64,000 bases of DNA from Flavobacterium urocaniciphilum (GCF_900110615.1 NZ_FOEI01000009.1:23043-87042); one strand, 5' to 3'. Shown: positions 25,650-35,124, counted from the stretch's first letter. Notes: a model not told the origin generated them from the sequence alone. Numbers and translations are program-made.

Positions 25650-26786
25650 TTAAAAAATTCTTCGCAACAACGCTTTTATAAACAAACCTTTCGGACACAT
25701 CCAAATGACTTTTAAGTCTTCCCAAAAAGAAGTTTCTTCGTCTAAGAATTTGAAAATTAAAGCTGCTTTTCCCGTTTTAAACATGCTGGAGAAAATAGCA
25801 CTTCCATACTGATTGGTTTGGTATAAAATGTCAATCAATAATAAATCGTAAAACCTAAATTTATTGCTCTTGTAAAATTTTGTAAAATCGGAATTGGTTT
25901 TTAAAAACTGTACTAATTCTTTCGATTTCTTAACAGAATTTTTAAATGTATAACCTGTGCTCGCTTTGCTCCATCCGCCAGCTGAACCAATATTGATGAT
26001 ATTTTTTGTGTTGTTTTTCCAAAAAGGAAAACACGTCATGGGAATAGTACCTTGTTCTTTTTCTACAATTTCATATTCCGTAATGCCTAATTGTTGAATG
26101 TATTTTTCTATTTCAGATTCGTATTCTGAAGTTGAAAGTAAATCTTTTGAAAATAATGTGTATTCAAGTAGCGCTTCATTTGATGAAGTTGGTAACACAT
26201 ACATAAACCGAGTATTGCCTTTTTGTTCTACAGAAAAATCCATAAAAGTTGGACAGTCTTCTGTAAAAACAGCTTCTTTACTTTTAATAAACCAACCAAT
26301 AAAATGTTGTTGAACTAATGGAAATTTAGTTTGTGACGTTACGACTTCTGGGTTATAAATGCTATTAAAAATTTGATTACATGTAAACGATTTGGTTTTA
26401 GTTTTAACAATACAATGATTCCCTAATTCGGAATAATCAATTACATCATCATGAAAAATTTCAATATTTGGATGTTTATTAATTGCTTCAAAAATTAATT
26501 TGTAAAAATCTAAACTACGAATCATTTTATATTCGTACGGGCTTAAATTTAATTGATTCGTAAAACTTTCGTTTTTAAACCAAGCAATGTTCCATTTTTT
26601 AGAAATTATTTCATCAAATAAATTTTCAGTATCCCAAAAACACCAAGTTCTATCGTTTTTGTCTTTGGAACTAGAATCTATCAGCAATATTTTTTTATCG
26701 GAAAATCGGCCCGATTGAATCATTTCAAAAAGGGTTAACAAAGCCGATAATCCTCCACCAGTAAATATGTAGTGATAGTGGTTCAT
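25650..26786 (-). CDS. crtY: lycopene beta-cyclase
   Basis: Cyclises the ends of lycopene to beta-carotene, upstream of zeaxanthin in flavobacterial yellow pigments. 378 residues. It has the N-terminal dinucleotide motif FTGGGLSALLTLFEM, the family signature DRTWCFWDTEN, and IGSAGGWSKASTGYTFKNS in the C-terminal half. Other carotenoid genes (crtB, crtI, crtZ) are not in the window. It is divergent from the small exported protein that leads the metal-efflux operon. Confidence 0.93.
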   Translation of the reverse strand: MNHYHYIFTGGGLSALLTLFEMIQSGRFSDKKILLIDSSSKDKNDRTWCFWDTENLFDEIISKKWNIAWFKNESFTNQLNLSPYEYKMIRSLDFYKLIFEAINKHPNIEIFHDDVIDYSELGNHCIVKTKTKSFTCNQIFNSIYNPEVVTSQTKFPLVQQHFIGWFIKSKEAVFTEDCPTFMDFSVEQKGNTRFMYVLPTSSNEALLEYTLFSKDLLSTSEYESEIEKYIQQLGITEYEIVEKEQGTIPMTCFPFWKNNTKNIINIGSAGGWSKASTGYTFKNSVKKSKELVQFLKTNSDFTKFYKSNKFRFYDLLLIDILYQTNQYGSAIFSSMFKTGKAALIFKFLDEETSFWEDLKVIWMCPKGLFIKALLRRIF

Positions 26787-26860
26787 TTGATTTTTAAAAA
26801 AAGTAAAGTTAAATTTATTTTAATTATAATAAAATTTAAACAATCAAAATATATTATTAA

Positions 26861-26868
26861 TACATTTG
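26861..26868 (+). promoter_or_regulatory. -7 promoter box of the metal-efflux operon
   Basis: TACATTTG fits TAnnTTTG and ends only 4 bases before the GTG at 26873. If used, the transcript would be leaderless or start inside the first codons. Confidence 0.5.
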
Positions 26869-26872
26869 TTAA

Positions 26873-27256
26873 GTGAAAAAATATTTATCAATATTATTTT
26901 TAGTGTTTTATTTGTTTTCAATGACAGAAGTACATCAGTTGTTGAAGACACCATTACTTGTGGATCATTATTTAGAACATAAAAATGAAAATAAAGAACT
27001 TTCACTATTAAGTTTCCTAGAGATGCATTACCTAAATGGAAACCATATTGATGCAGATCATGATAAAGACATTCAATTACCTTTTAAAAATTTCCAAGAT
27101 AATCATCCAAATGTAGTATTGGCATTACCTGAGCAAATTGTTTTTTTTCAGCCTCAGATTACACTTGATGATGAATTAGTGCCAAATTTTAATAAAAGCC
27201 AAATTTTTATTTCTAGTTTTTTAACTAATATTTGGCAACCTCCTAAAATTGCTTAA
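26873..27256 (+). CDS. small exported protein leading the RND efflux operon
   Basis: 127 residues with a GTG start. The hydrophobic N-terminus (MKKYLSILFLVFYLFS) looks like an uncleaved or signal-peptide-type leader. The mature part has several His and acidic residues (VDHYLEHKNEN, MHYLNGNHIDADHDKD) and the segment QLPFKNFQ. Similar proteins precede CusA/CzcA-type pumps in other flavobacteria as far as I recall, so a periplasmic metal-binding or sensing role is plausible but inferred. An ATG at 26921 is an alternative start that would remove the leader. It lies 67 bp before the pump gene. Confidence 0.7.
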   Translation: MKKYLSILFLVFYLFSMTEVHQLLKTPLLVDHYLEHKNENKELSLLSFLEMHYLNGNHIDADHDKDIQLPFKNFQDNHPNVVLALPEQIVFFQPQITLDDELVPNFNKSQIFISSFLTNIWQPPKIA

Positions 27257-27323
27257 ATGATTGTGTAAATCTGTTTCAAAAGTACTGAAACAGCAGTTTA
27301 GTATTCATTTAAAGTAAAATTCA

Positions 27324-30300
27324 ATGTTAAATAATATTATTGAGTATTCTGTAAAGAATAAACTCATCATTGCATTATTTACCTTAATTCTTATTGGATT
27401 TGGTATATATAATGTGCAAAAATTACCTATAGATGCTGTACCTGATATCACAAATAATCAAGTACAAGTAATAACTGTAGCTCCATCATTTGGTGCAACA
27501 GATATTGAACGTTTAGTTACTTTTCCTATAGAACAAGTAAATGCAAATATTTCTGGATTAAAAGAAATAAGAAGTTTTTCTCGATTTGGATTGTCTTTAG
27601 TAACAATTGTTTTTGAAGATGATGTAGATGTTTATTGGGCAAGACAACAAGTTGCCGAAAGATTACAACAAGTGCAATCTCAATTACCGCAAGGAATGGG
27701 GATACCAGAATTAGGGCCTATTTCAACTGGATTGGGTGAAATTTACCAATATGTAGTTCGGGCAAAGAAAGGATATGAGCAAAAATATGATGTATCGGAA
27801 TTACGTACTATTCAGGATTGGATTGTAAAACGCCAGCTAGCCGGAGTTAAAGGAGTGGCAGAAGTGAGTAGTTTTGGTGGGAAATTACGCCAAGTAGAAA
27901 TAAGCATTCAACCAAATAAATTAAATGCTAATGGAATAACCATTACGGATGTATTTGATGCTCTTGAAAAAAATAATCAAAATACAGGAGGAGCATATAT
28001 TGAAAAAGAAGCATCAGTTTTATTCATTCGAAGTGAAGGATTGATTCAAAATTTGGAAGCAATTGAAAATACTCCAATTACAACAAAGTCTGGTGTTCCT
28101 TTATTTATTAAAGATGTAGCAGAAGTTAAAAATGGTTTTGCAACTCGTTATGGAGCCATGTGTTATAATAATGAAGGTGAAGTTTCTGGAGCAATTGTAA
28201 TGATGCTCAAAGGTGCTAATAGTAGTGAAGTTATAGAAAATGTTAAGGAAAGAATTGCTCAAATTCAAAAAACACTGCCAGAAGGTGTTGTTATTGAACC
28301 TTTTTTAGATCGAACAAAAATGGTAAATAATGCAATTGGAACAGTTGAAAAAAACTTAATAGAAGGAGCTTTAATTGTCATTTTTGTATTGGTAATTTTC
28401 TTGGGAAATTTAAGAGCAGGATTGTTAGTTGCTTCTGTAATTCCACTTTCTATGTTGTTTGCAATCATTATGATGAATCTTTTTGGTGTGAGTGGCAATT
28501 TAATGAGTTTAGGGGCATTAGATTTCGGATTAATTGTAGATGGTGCGGTAATTATTGTTGAAGCTGTAATTCATCAAATTTTTCATCGTCATCAGAATGA
28601 AGAAACAATTTCATTAAGTCAAGAAGAAGTGAATAAAGAAGTTAATAGTTCTGCCAAGAAAATGATGAATAGCGCCGTGTTTGGACAAATCATTATTTTA
28701 ATTGTTTATTTACCAATTTTTACTTTGCAAGGTATTGAAGGAAAAATGTTTAAGCCAATGGCCCAAACCGTTGCATTTGCATTAATCGGCGCATTTATTT
28801 TATCGCTAACTTATATACCAATGATGAGTGCTGTAGTATTGAAAAATATTAAGCATAATCCGCAAAGTTTTTCTGAAAGAATGATGGCTTTTTTAGAGCG
28901 TATTTATTTAATGCGTTTAATTCAAGCGTTGCATAACAAAAAGAAAATTATCATTGGAACCATCATTGCTTTTGTAATTTCATTAGTTGTTATGTCTCAA
29001 TTAGGAGGGGAATTTATACCCTCTTTAGAAGAAGGAGATTTCGCGGTTGAAACACGAGTGTTAACGGGAAGTAATTTAAACACATCTATCGCATCAACAC
29101 AAAAGGCTGCAGGAATATTAAAGAGTAGATTTCCGGAAGTTGAAAAAGTAGTGACTAAAATTGGTAGTGGTGAAGTTCCTACAGATCCAATGCCAATGGA
29201 AGCTGCTGATATGATGGTAATTTTAAAAGATAAAAAAGAATGGACTTCAGCTGAAACATTTAATGAACTTTCAGACAAAATGAGTGCAGCTTTACAAGAA
29301 GTACCAGGAATAACAGTCGGATTTCAATACCCTGTTCAAATGCGTTTTAATGAATTAATGACAGGTGCTCGACAAGATGTAGTTTGTAAAATTTATGGTG
29401 AAGATCTGGATACATTATCTAAATATGCTAATAAAGTAGGTAAAATTGTCAATTCAATTAAAGGTGCTAAAGATTTATATGTAGAACCAATAGGCGGAAT
29501 GCCTCAAGTAGTAATTGAATATAAAAGAAATGTATTAGCACAATATCAATTGAATGTTACAGATGTAAATAGAGTAGTTAATGCTTCATTTGCTGGTCAG
29601 AGTGCTGGTTTGTTATTTGAAGGAGAGCGTAGGTTCGATGTAGTGGTGCGAGTTAATTCTAATGAGAAACAAAATCTTCAAGATATTCAGAATTTATTAA
29701 TTCCTACTCCTTCAGGATCTCAAGTACCATTACAAGTAATTGCCGATGTGAAAATAATTAATGGGCCAAATCAAATTCAACGAGAAGATACCAAACGAAG
29801 AATTGTAGTTGGTTTCAATGTACACGAATCAGATGTACAGTCTTTAGTGGAAGAAATGAAGCAAAAAGTGGAAGCCAAAATTAAATTTCCAACAGGTTAT
29901 TATATAACTTATGGAGGAAGTTTTGAGAATTTAAATGCCGCAAAAGATCGTTTGATGATTGCAGTGCCTATTTCGTTACTTTTAATCTTTTTGTTGCTAT
30001 ATTTTGCATTTAAGTCTGTTAAACATGCTTTGTTAATTTACACTGCAATTCCATTATCTACAATTGGAGGAATTTTGTTTTTAGCCTTTCGCGGAATGCC
30101 ATTCAGTATTAGTGCCGGAGTGGGTTTTATTGCATTATTTGGTGTAGCTGTTTTGAATGGAATTGTTTTAATTGCCGAATTTAACGCCCAAAAAAAACTT
30201 GGAAAAACAGATATTACTGAAATCATTTTAATTGGAACAAAAAAACGTTTACGACCAATTTTAATGACTGCATTTGTAGCATCTTTAGGGTTTTTACCTA

Positions 30301-31655
30301 TGGCTATTAGTAATGGTTCTGGTGCTGAAGTACAACGTCCTTTAGCCACTGTTGTAATTGGAGGCTTATTAATTGCAACATTTTTAACGTTATTCATTTT
30401 ACCTATATTGTATATGTTATTTGAAAAAAAATCTTCATTATCGATTCCTAAAAATGGAATTGCAGTATTGTTTTTGTTTATGAGTATTTCTGGAATAGCA
30501 CAAAACAAATCAACTTTAAATCAAGTATTTGAAAAAGGTTTAGCAAATAATTTAGTTGTTAAAAACGAAAAACAGCGTGTTATAGCTGCACAAGTTTTGG
30601 TTAAATCAGCTAATGAAATTCCATCTTTGAATTTAGTTGGCGAATATGGTCAATTGAATAGTGCTTTTAATGATAATCGAATTGGAATTACTCAAAACAT
30701 TAGTTTTCCATTTCTAAATGCAAAAAAGAAAAATTGGTATCAAATTCAAACCGAAATTGCTCAATTGAATTATAAAACTTCTGAAAATGAAGTGAAACGT
30801 GCTATAACACAAAATTTTTATGACTTAATATATGCTTTGGAACGTGAAAAAGTACTAAAACAATCGGATTCTATTTATAACCAGTTTTTAAATAAAGCAA
30901 AAATGCGATTGAAATTAGGGGAAACCAATCATTTGGAAAAAGAAGGAGCGCAATTAGCAGTTGCAAAGATTTCAGCTGATTTAAAAAAGAATCAAGAATT
31001 AATTTATCAGTTGCAATTACAAATGCAGTATTTAATTCAATCAGATGAAGTTGTTTTTCCAAGTTATAAGGATGTGAAAATAGAATATCTAACTAGTTCC
31101 GATTTTGTGTCTAATAATGTACAATTACAAGTTATAGAAAAAGAAAAAATGGCAAATGAAGCAGCAATAAAAATTGAAAAAGCAGCTTTAATTCCAGAAA
31201 TTTCCTTAGGATATTTTAGTATGACTATGCAAGGCATGGGTGCGAATGATGTATTATATAATAGTGGAACACGATTTCAATCTTTTCAAATGAATTTAGG
31301 CATACCAATTTTTAATGGTGCTAATAAAGCGAGAAGAGAAGCCTTCAAAATAAATAGTTCTATATTGAATAATCAATCGGATTTACAGAAAAAACAATTA
31401 GAAAACATATGGCAATCTTTTGAAAATAAGAGACAAAACGATTTAATTGTTTTAAAAAATTATGAAGAAAGCGTATTACCTGGAGCTAAGTTAATGATTA
31501 CAACAGCCAATAATCAAATTTATAAAGGCGAAATTAATTATATGGAATGGTCATGGATTATGAACCAAGCTTTAGAGTCAAGATTAGATTATCTTGAAAA
31601 AGTGAAGTCTTATAATGATGCTATTATTCAAATGTTATATCAAACTACAAATTAA
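27324..31655 (+). CDS. heavy-metal RND efflux transporter fused to a TolC-like outer-membrane factor
   Basis: 1443 residues. Residues 1 to about 1035 are a complete HME-RND (CusA/CzcA) inner-membrane proton antiporter: N-terminal PIDAVPDITNNQVQV, the TM4 proton-relay motif DFGLIVDGAVIIVEA at about 400, and periplasmic TDPMPMEAADMMV. After the last transmembrane helix a second hydrophobic stretch GIAVLFLFMSISGIAQ ends near residue 1060 like a signal peptide, then about 380 residues of coiled-coil outer-membrane-factor sequence follow (CusC/CzcC type). One polypeptide would thus supply pump and exit duct, possibly separated by signal peptidase at A1059-Q1060. Metal specificity (Cu/Ag or Zn/Co/Cd) is unresolved. 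Confidence 0.93.
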   Translation: MLNNIIEYSVKNKLIIALFTLILIGFGIYNVQKLPIDAVPDITNNQVQVITVAPSFGATDIERLVTFPIEQVNANISGLKEIRSFSRFGLSLVTIVFEDDVDVYWARQQVAERLQQVQSQLPQGMGIPELGPISTGLGEIYQYVVRAKKGYEQKYDVSELRTIQDWIVKRQLAGVKGVAEVSSFGGKLRQVEISIQPNKLNANGITITDVFDALEKNNQNTGGAYIEKEASVLFIRSEGLIQNLEAIENTPITTKSGVPLFIKDVAEVKNGFATRYGAMCYNNEGEVSGAIVMMLKGANSSEVIENVKERIAQIQKTLPEGVVIEPFLDRTKMVNNAIGTVEKNLIEGALIVIFVLVIFLGNLRAGLLVASVIPLSMLFAIIMMNLFGVSGNLMSLGALDFGLIVDGAVIIVEAVIHQIFHRHQNEETISLSQEEVNKEVNSSAKKMMNSAVFGQIIILIVYLPIFTLQGIEGKMFKPMAQTVAFALIGAFILSLTYIPMMSAVVLKNIKHNPQSFSERMMAFLERIYLMRLIQALHNKKKIIIGTIIAFVISLVVMSQLGGEFIPSLEEGDFAVETRVLTGSNLNTSIASTQKAAGILKSRFPEVEKVVTKIGSGEVPTDPMPMEAADMMVILKDKKEWTSAETFNELSDKMSAALQEVPGITVGFQYPVQMRFNELMTGARQDVVCKIYGEDLDTLSKYANKVGKIVNSIKGAKDLYVEPIGGMPQVVIEYKRNVLAQYQLNVTDVNRVVNASFAGQSAGLLFEGERRFDVVVRVNSNEKQNLQDIQNLLIPTPSGSQVPLQVIADVKIINGPNQIQREDTKRRIVVGFNVHESDVQSLVEEMKQKVEAKIKFPTGYYITYGGSFENLNAAKDRLMIAVPISLLLIFLLLYFAFKSVKHALLIYTAIPLSTIGGILFLAFRGMPFSISAGVGFIALFGVAVLNGIVLIAEFNAQKKLGKTDITEIILIGTKKRLRPILMTAFVASLGFLPMAISNGSGAEVQRPLATVVIGGLLIATFLTLFILPILYMLFEKKSSLSIPKNGIAVLFLFMSISGIAQNKSTLNQVFEKGLANNLVVKNEKQRVIAAQVLVKSANEIPSLNLVGEYGQLNSAFNDNRIGITQNISFPFLNAKKKNWYQIQTEIAQLNYKTSENEVKRAITQNFYDLIYALEREKVLKQSDSIYNQFLNKAKMRLKLGETNHLEKEGAQLAVAKISADLKKNQELIYQLQLQMQYLIQSDEVVFPSYKDVKIEYLTSSDFVSNNVQLQVIEKEKMANEAAIKIEKAALIPEISLGYFSMTMQGMGANDVLYNSGTRFQSFQMNLGIPIFNGANKARREAFKINSSILNNQSDLQKKQLENIWQSFENKRQNDLIVLKNYEESVLPGAKLMITTANNQIYKGEINYMEWSWIMNQALESRLDYLEKVKSYNDAIIQMLYQTTN

Positions 31656-31660
31656 TTACC

Positions 31661-32785
31661 ATGAAATTTATATATAGAATACTGATTTTATTTTTTGTTT
31701 TAGGATGTAATTCTAAAACCGAAACCACTCCATTTGGAAAGAATACTGATGAAAATCATGTAGAGTTAACCAAAACTCAATTAAAAAATGCTGATTTAAA
31801 TTTTGGAACTATTCAGCAACAAGCCATGAATAGTGTAATTAAAGTAAATGGTAAAATTACGCTATCTCCCGATGCGGTTGCTAGTATAAGCATGCCTTTG
31901 GGTGGTTATATTAAATCAATTAAAGTGATGCCAGGTATGCAAGTTAGTAAAGGACAGGTTTTGGCAATAATTGAAGATCAATCGTATGTGCAACTGCAAC
32001 AAGATTATTTAAACACAAAACAACAATTAAACTTTACTGCTAAAGATTACCAACGTCAGAAGGAATTAAATGCATCCCAAGCAAGTAGTGATAAAACCTA
32101 TCAATTAGCAGAAAGTGAATTTTCTAAAAATAAAATTACTTTAAAAGCTTTAGATGAAAAATTGCGTTTAATTAATATCAATCCACTAAGTTTAACTGAA
32201 AATACCATTTCAAAATCGGTTCGAATAATTGCCCCAATTTCAGGGATGCTTACAAAAGTTAATGTCAATTTAGGTAAATATGTAAATGCTACAGATGTAT
32301 TGTTTCAAATTATGGATTCTAAAAATATGTTTGCTCAATTACAAGTTTTTGATAAAGATGCAGGGAGTTTATCAATAGGTCAGAAATTAAAAGTTTATAC
32401 TAATGCTCAACCTGATGTTATGTATTCAACTTCTATTCAATATGTGAATAAGAGTTTTGACGAAAGAGAAAATACAGTGGAAGTTTATGCTAAAATTGAT
32501 AATTATACTCGAAAATTAATACCTGGAAATTATGTAAATGCTATAATTGAATTAACAAATGAAAATGCATTTGCTGTTAATCATGATGCTGTTGTAACAT
32601 TTGAAGGTGAAAATTATGTTTTTATTCAAGAATCTAATACTGCTTTTCAAATGGTAAAAGTACAAACCGGAATTATTTCAAAAGATTATACAGAAATAAG
32701 AAATTACGAAGTATTACAAAATAGAAAAGTGGTGACAAAAAATGCATATACCTTATTAATGGTATTGAAAAATAAAGAGGAATAA
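31661..32785 (+). CDS. efflux RND transporter periplasmic adaptor subunit (CusB/CzcB type)
   Basis: 374 residues. The lipobox VLGC at about 13-16 predicts a lipoprotein. Membrane-fusion-protein order is seen: beta-barrel/lipoyl half-motif GGYIKSIKVMPGMQVSKGQVLAIIEDQSYVQLQQDY, an alpha-hairpin (about 115-165), the second lipoyl half VRIIAPISGMLTKVNVNLGKYVNATDVLFQI, and a barrel domain. It starts five bases after the pump stop, so pump, duct and adaptor form one operon ended by the hairpin at 32788-32813. No separate periplasmic metallochaperone is present. Confidence 0.93.
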   Translation: MKFIYRILILFFVLGCNSKTETTPFGKNTDENHVELTKTQLKNADLNFGTIQQQAMNSVIKVNGKITLSPDAVASISMPLGGYIKSIKVMPGMQVSKGQVLAIIEDQSYVQLQQDYLNTKQQLNFTAKDYQRQKELNASQASSDKTYQLAESEFSKNKITLKALDEKLRLININPLSLTENTISKSVRIIAPISGMLTKVNVNLGKYVNATDVLFQIMDSKNMFAQLQVFDKDAGSLSIGQKLKVYTNAQPDVMYSTSIQYVNKSFDERENTVEVYAKIDNYTRKLIPGNYVNAIIELTNENAFAVNHDAVVTFEGENYVFIQESNTAFQMVKVQTGIISKDYTEIRNYEVLQNRKVVTKNAYTLLMVLKNKEE

Positions 32786-32787
32786 TT

Positions 32788-32813
32788 AAAAGAGCTTCAT
32801 TTGAAGCTCTTTT
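32788..32813. terminator. bidirectional intrinsic terminator
   Basis: AAAAGAGCTTC (32788-32798) pairs with GAAGCTCTTTT (32803-32813) with a 4-base loop. It is flanked by T-runs on the + side and A-runs on the left. It ends the efflux operon and, two bases on, the convergent TonB receptor gene. Confidence 0.9.
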
Positions 32814-32814
32814 T

Positions 32815-35052
32815 TTATATTCTATATCGTATTCCAATAAATCCTCTTATTCCTTGATTAGGAGCATAAACATAAGCAGGGTCGAATGTTAAAGCATACG
32901 GGTTTTCTGGTGTGGGAACCACGTTTCCATTTCCATCAAATTGTACATTTTCATCAAACGGATCATTAGCTCTTGCAATTAAAAATGGATTTTTTCGATT
33001 CGGAGTCCAATTCAATAAATTTTTAACACCACCATATAATTCGTATTTATTATTCCATTTGAATGTTGCTTGAATGTTTTGTATGCTCCAAATTGGGGAT
33101 GTTGGTTTTCTTGGGTCTAATTCGCCAAGTATAGGCAAACGCATTGGGCCGTATACATTTCCAGTATAATCAAAAGATAAATTCCAATCTAATAATTCAT
33201 AGGTAATGGCCCAATTGGCGCTGTATTTCTCGGTTAAAATGGGAGTGGAAGTAATGCCGTCTCTCGTTTTTTTACTGTCTAAAACCGTTGCGCCTAAAAT
33301 GGCTTTTAATCCGAAATTCGACAGGTAATCAATATTTAAACTCACTCCTTTAGTTTCCGAAAATCCATTTAAGTTTTTGTAAATTATTTGATTCGGATTG
33401 GTGTCGTAATCAGGAATAATTTGATTAGAAAAATGCGTATACCAAGCTGAAACATCAAAACCTAAAAAGGAAGCATTGTCAAAACGCAACTTTTTTAAAT
33501 AGTTTACGTTCACATTATATGATTTTTCTGCCTTTAAATTTTCTGTTACAATAACGTCTCTAGAACCTGTTAATGCGGCATGTTCTTCCGTAAATAAATT
33601 CACCACTCTAAAGCCTGTTCCTGCATTAATTCTAAAAATATCGGTATCGGTAAATTTCCATTTATATGCCATTCGAGGGGTAAATATGTAACCATGATTG
33701 TTGTTATAATCCAATCTGCTGCCCAATAATACACTATGCATTTTTGCGAATTTAATTTCGTCTTGTGCAAAAAAACTATAGATATTCGTTTTCTCTGGAA
33801 TTACAGTAGCTGTTGTATTGTCGTTGTAAAATTGATAACGATAGGCACTTCCTAAAAGTAAATCGTGGTTGTTTATGGTTTTGTCCCAAGTTAATTGACC
33901 GAATCCAATTCGTTGTTGCGCAGCATATTTAGTTGTCCCGTAAAAAGAATCTTGATCATGATTGGTTGCTGAAAACGAAAAATAAATTTTTTCAGAAACC
34001 GGTAATTGGTATTTTCCAATTAATTCTTGTCGAGAAGTATAAATGCTTTCACCATAAACTTCATTGCCTCCACGATACGATTTATTCCAATTCATTTCAC
34101 CACCCCAACGATCTTCATAAAAGAAACGACCCGCTAATGTGAATACTTTATTGTCTTTTCTGATGAAATTCCATTTGTTAAAGATCGAGATTCTCTCTTG
34201 TAAAGTAACATCTGTAAAATTATCATGGTTATTGTCCATTGGTGAATTGTAATTATAATAATTCAAGCCAACTAATGAATTTGCTTTGTTTTTGATAGTG
34301 CTCTTAAATCCTAAATCTAAATTATTTTCAAGCCAAGATGTTGAGAAAAAATCAGCAGAAAAAACCGGAGCCATGTTGGCATTTTTAGTGATGATGTTGA
34401 TCAAACCACCAACGGCTTCACTTCCGTATAAAGAAGAAGCCGGACCTTTTACCACTTCAATTCTGTCAATTAATGAATTCGGAATTCCTGAAAGTCCATA
34501 TACAGTTGAAAGTGAACTAACAATGGGCATTCCGTCAATCGTTACCATGGTATATGGGCCTTCTAATCCGTTGATGTGTATGTCGCCAGTATTGCAAATG
34601 TTGCAATTTAACTGTGGTCGAACACCATTTACATTTTGTAACGCTTCAAAAATATTGGAAGTAGGGTTTTTCTTTAAAAAAGTAGATGTGTATATTTCAA
34701 CAGGAACCGGCGTTTCTAATCTAGAAACCGGTTTTAAAGTTCCGGTAACTACAACTTCTTCAATTTCTTTTTCCGATTTAATTTCAAAAACAACTTCTTT
34801 TGTTTCGTTATTTACAGTGATGTTTTTCCTTTGAAAAAAGTTTTCCATTTGGATTTCAATCATGTGTTTTCCATTCGGAATACTGTCAAAAACAAATATT
34901 CCTAACGAATCAGGAATCGTTTTTTTATTCAATTCCTTTAACGTTATTGTTGCTGATTGTTTGTTATATGGTTTAATAGTACCAATAATTTTCGATTGCG
35001 CATTTCCTATTGCTGAAATTAAAATTATTGCTATATAAATTAAATTTTTCAC
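32815..35052 (-). CDS. TonB-dependent receptor, probably for metal uptake
   Basis: 745 residues. Signal peptide MKNLIYIAIILISAIGNAQ, a CarboxypepD_reg-like beta-sandwich (about 20-90), EIEEVVVTGT linker, plug domain (about 110-230; VTIDGMPIVSS, IDRIEVVKGPASSLYGSEAVGGLINIITK) and a beta-barrel ending GIRGFIGIRYRI. A Cys pair CNIC in the plug (about 147-150) is unusual and could bind metal. It is divergent from the MntR-type regulator and mntH, and its -7 box lies inside a DtxR-like palindrome, so it is probably repressed by Mn or Fe. Substrate is inferred, not shown. Confidence 0.9.
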   Translation of the reverse strand: MKNLIYIAIILISAIGNAQSKIIGTIKPYNKQSATITLKELNKKTIPDSLGIFVFDSIPNGKHMIEIQMENFFQRKNITVNNETKEVVFEIKSEKEIEEVVVTGTLKPVSRLETPVPVEIYTSTFLKKNPTSNIFEALQNVNGVRPQLNCNICNTGDIHINGLEGPYTMVTIDGMPIVSSLSTVYGLSGIPNSLIDRIEVVKGPASSLYGSEAVGGLINIITKNANMAPVFSADFFSTSWLENNLDLGFKSTIKNKANSLVGLNYYNYNSPMDNNHDNFTDVTLQERISIFNKWNFIRKDNKVFTLAGRFFYEDRWGGEMNWNKSYRGGNEVYGESIYTSRQELIGKYQLPVSEKIYFSFSATNHDQDSFYGTTKYAAQQRIGFGQLTWDKTINNHDLLLGSAYRYQFYNDNTTATVIPEKTNIYSFFAQDEIKFAKMHSVLLGSRLDYNNNHGYIFTPRMAYKWKFTDTDIFRINAGTGFRVVNLFTEEHAALTGSRDVIVTENLKAEKSYNVNVNYLKKLRFDNASFLGFDVSAWYTHFSNQIIPDYDTNPNQIIYKNLNGFSETKGVSLNIDYLSNFGLKAILGATVLDSKKTRDGITSTPILTEKYSANWAITYELLDWNLSFDYTGNVYGPMRLPILGELDPRKPTSPIWSIQNIQATFKWNNKYELYGGVKNLLNWTPNRKNPFLIARANDPFDENVQFDGNGNVVPTPENPYALTFDPAYVYAPNQGIRGFIGIRYRI

Positions 35053-35066
35053 TTTGTTTAATTAAA

Positions 35067-35086
35067 TTTTTAGACAAAACTAAAAA
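35067..35086. promoter_or_regulatory. DtxR/MntR-like operator between TonB receptor and regulator
   Basis: Inverted repeat TTTTTAG-ACAAAA-CTAAAAA, i.e. TTTAG-N6-CTAAA, similar in form to DtxR-family operators (TTAG...CTAA). It overlaps the minus-strand -7 box TAGTTTTG (35082 to 35075). Confidence 0.65.
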
Positions 35087-35105
35087 ATAAACAAGCATGA
35101 AACAA
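35075..35105 (-). promoter_or_regulatory. promoter of the TonB-dependent receptor gene
   Basis: On the minus strand TTG (35105-35103), a 20-base spacer and TAGTTTTG (35082-35075) fit the Bacteroidota TTG-N17-23-TAnnTTTG pattern. It ends 23 bases before the receptor ATG. Confidence 0.65.
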
Positions 35106-35116
35106 AAAAATATAAT

Positions 35117-35124
35117 TATATTTG
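35117..35124 (+). promoter_or_regulatory. -7 promoter box of the MntR-type regulator gene
   Basis: TATATTTG lies between the ATG at 35097 and the ATG at 35139. It therefore favours 35139 as the true start, with a leader of a few bases. Confidence 0.55.

Noticed and set aside
30038..30508. 156-residue minus ORF inside the RND fusion gene
   Set aside because: Antisense shadow of conserved transmembrane coding sequence; no signal or family motif.
34286..34834. 182-residue + strand ORF opposite the metal-region TonB receptor
   Set aside because: Lies wholly inside a well-supported receptor gene on the other strand, composition is shadow-like and no motif is seen.
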